Made by a program: the position numbers and the translations under genes. Below the pieces are notes generated by a model, which had not been told where the DNA came from, did no database searches, and saw only the letters and a program-made list of their open reading frames with translations. From contig DKWG01000065.1 in NCBI GenBank assembly GCA_002491605.1, positions 1 to 39,746 on the forward strand: 39,746 nt of DNA. The letters run 5' to 3'. The first letter of the stretch is position 1; each line of letters opens with the position of its first letter. Below are positions 38,799 through 39,746 of the stretch, in pieces. The stretch is from Ruminococcus sp. UBA7158. GTDB taxonomy: Bacteria; Bacillota; Clostridia; Oscillospirales; Ruminococcaceae.

Positions 38799-39623
38799 AT
38801 GAAAAAGCTACATATTTACGCATTAAGCTTGGCGGCTGCTGTATGTATCACAGCTTTAATGTCAGGCTGCGGACCTGAGCCGTCTGATAAAAACGACAGC
38901 AATGAGACTATTACAGAAACCGCTGTAACAACAACTCAGTCCTCGGGCAATGAAGCTCCCGTGTCGGCTATTCAAACAGAGCCTGACGTTGCAACAGATA
39001 TTACTGAGCAGTCAACACAGCCGCAGCCCACAACTGAAGCCGACGCTGAGGAAACGACACAAGCAGACACGGAAGCCGAAGTTAAGTCGTCCGAAAAGAC
39101 TCAAGTGTCAACAAAAGCGACCGAAAAAACAACTGTAAAAACCGGTGCAGGAACAAAAAAGACTGCTGCTCCGACAACAGAAGAAACCAAAAAGCAGCAG
39201 TCCGCAGAAACAACAACTAAGTCGGTACCAAAGGAAAGTACGTCGGCAACAAAGGCAACGCAAAGCGGCTCCGAAGATAAAACCACCGACAAGGTTGTAA
39301 CTAACCCACCTGCTACAAATCCACCTGCAACCAATCCGCCTGCAACGAATCCCCCGGCGACCACCCCCCCGGCGACAAATCCTCCTGCAACAAACCCACC
39401 TGCAACAAACCCACCGGCAACAAACCCACCGGCAACAAATCCCCCAGCGACAAATCCCCCGGCGACTGATCCACCTGCAACCAATCCTCCGGCGACCGAT
39501 CCGCCTGTGACCGACCCTCCGGTAACAAATCCTCCCGTTACCGATCCGCCGTCTACACCGCCGCCGAGTCAAAGCTCGGGTAACGTCGAGAAGCCGCCGA
39601 TTGATCTTCCGTTTATTCCTTGA
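38799..39623 (+). CDS. Lipoprotein with Thr/Pro-rich repeat tail
   Basis: A 274-aa predicted lipoprotein. The signal peptide MKKLHIYALSLAAAVCITAL ends in the lipobox MSGC. About 140 residues of Thr/Glu/Lys-rich, probably disordered sequence follow, then 17 units of a five-residue repeat (x-P-P-A/V-T with x mostly Asn, sometimes Asp or Thr), and a short tail ending in FIP. There is no globular domain. Such tails span or attach to the cell wall; the protein could be a spacer or surface decoration. It follows the CE1 esterase by 81 bp and may be co-transcribed. An ATG after AAAAGGA is the start. Confidence 0.8.
   Translation: MKKLHIYALSLAAAVCITALMSGCGPEPSDKNDSNETITETAVTTTQSSGNEAPVSAIQTEPDVATDITEQSTQPQPTTEADAEETTQADTEAEVKSSEKTQVSTKATEKTTVKTGAGTKKTAAPTTEETKKQQSAETTTKSVPKESTSATKATQSGSEDKTTDKVVTNPPATNPPATNPPATNPPATTPPATNPPATNPPATNPPATNPPATNPPATNPPATDPPATNPPATDPPVTDPPVTNPPVTDPPSTPPPSQSSGNVEKPPIDLPFIP
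39301..39555 (+). repeat. 15-bp tandem repeat coding x-P-P-A-T
   Basis: Seventeen in-frame 15-bp units of the form AAYCCNCCNGCNACN. Third positions vary between units while the amino acids hold, so selection keeps the peptide; later units drift to D-P-P-V-T. In-frame slippage would change the length without breaking the gene. Confidence 0.9.
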
Positions 39624-39642
39624 TAATGCTTTGCAATCGTAC

Positions 39643-39673
39643 TCAGCCCTTCTTGTTTACCGAGAAGGGCTGA
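39643..39673 (+). terminator. Hairpin after the Pro-rich lipoprotein gene
   Basis: TCAGCCCTTCT (39643-39653) pairs with AGAAGGGCTGA (39663-39673). The stem is strong but no T-run follows, so it is only a possible terminator. Confidence 0.55.
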
Positions 39674-39721
39674 ACTGCGTTTGAACAAGGTATTTACAAA
39701 GTACGAAAAACATGCTACAAT

Positions 39722-39746
39722 GATTTGGAGTCTGTGACTCCAAATC
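39722..39746. repeat. Perfect inverted repeat at the window end
   Basis: GATTTGGAGTC (39722-39732), spacer TGT, and its exact complement GACTCCAAATC (39736-39746). It may be a terminator whose T-run lies beyond the window. Confidence 0.6.

Noticed and set aside
39301..39555. CRISPR-like regular repeats
   Set aside because: The units are directly adjacent, 15 bp long, without spacers, and lie in a coding frame.
39101..39572. Long Gly/Ala/Val- or Arg/Cys-rich frames on the minus strand
   Set aside because: They are only the antisense reading of the 15-bp repeat; repeats of a multiple of three keep all frames open.

Overview
The window looks like the chromosome of a strictly anaerobic, Gram-positive gut or rumen Clostridia member, most likely Oscillospirales/Ruminococcaceae. 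The reasons are three T-box leaders, ferredoxin-dependent 2-oxoacid oxidoreductase, superoxide reductase, a CotF-like protein, secreted xylan-acting enzymes, strong AGGAGG-type ribosome sites, TTGACA/TATAAT promoters and several TTG starts. This placement is inference from gene content; no 16S or marker gene is present.

Layout. (1) 463-4460: a four-gene sugar operon with two xylose-isomerase-like TIM barrels and two tandem-duplicated Gfo/Idh/MocA oxidoreductases, closed by a terminator. (2) 4643-5124: a decayed sigma-factor-like gene, followed by a small palindromic repeat. (3) 6615-5352, minus strand: superoxide reductase, a small basic membrane protein and a NimA-like flavin-fold protein, divergent from (4) 6862-10689, a membrane-anchored GH115 alpha-glucuronidase. 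(5) 10690-14450: an accessory patch with a dead remnant of an esterase gene, a secreted C39-like peptidase whose signal peptide is cut off by a one-base frameshift, a lipoprotein, and a VanY-like D,D-carboxypeptidase, punctuated by three related terminators. (6) 16065-14470, minus strand: an esterase of the alpha/beta-hydrolase fold.

(7) 16295-31326 is the centre of interest. Three promoter/T-box/terminator modules head three transcription units. Reading the specifier position from the conserved geometry gives CUC (Leu), AUC (Ile) and GUA (Val), one for each branched-chain amino acid. The Leu unit encodes a 2-isopropylmalate-synthase-like protein whose metal-binding residues are gone but whose leucine-binding C-terminal domain is kept, a TIM-barrel/acyl-CoA-synthetase fusion, and an amidohydrolase. 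The Ile and Val units each start with a paralogous XRE-HTH/cupin/acyl-CoA-synthetase protein. The Val unit continues with a ParA-like ATPase, the four subunits of a 2-oxoisovalerate-type ferredoxin oxidoreductase (VorDBAC) and branched-chain aminotransferase IlvE. The simplest joint reading is a biosynthetic route: branched short-chain acids (isovalerate, 2-methylbutyrate, isobutyrate) are activated to CoA esters, reductively carboxylated by Vor and transaminated to Leu, Ile and Val, with each ligase switched on when its own tRNA is uncharged. Reductive carboxylation of branched acids is known physiology in rumen anaerobes; the T-box-per-amino-acid wiring and the fused regulatory domains are what deserve a second look.

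(8) 31479-33801: methionine genes metY and an acetyl-CoA-type metA. (9) 33872-34336: a CotF-like ferritin-fold protein whose start codon lies inside an 18-bp perfect inverted repeat. (10) 34833-39623: a large secreted multidomain CE1-type esterase and a lipoprotein with a 17-unit Pro-rich repeat. No tRNA, rRNA, CRISPR array, transposase or phage gene was seen.
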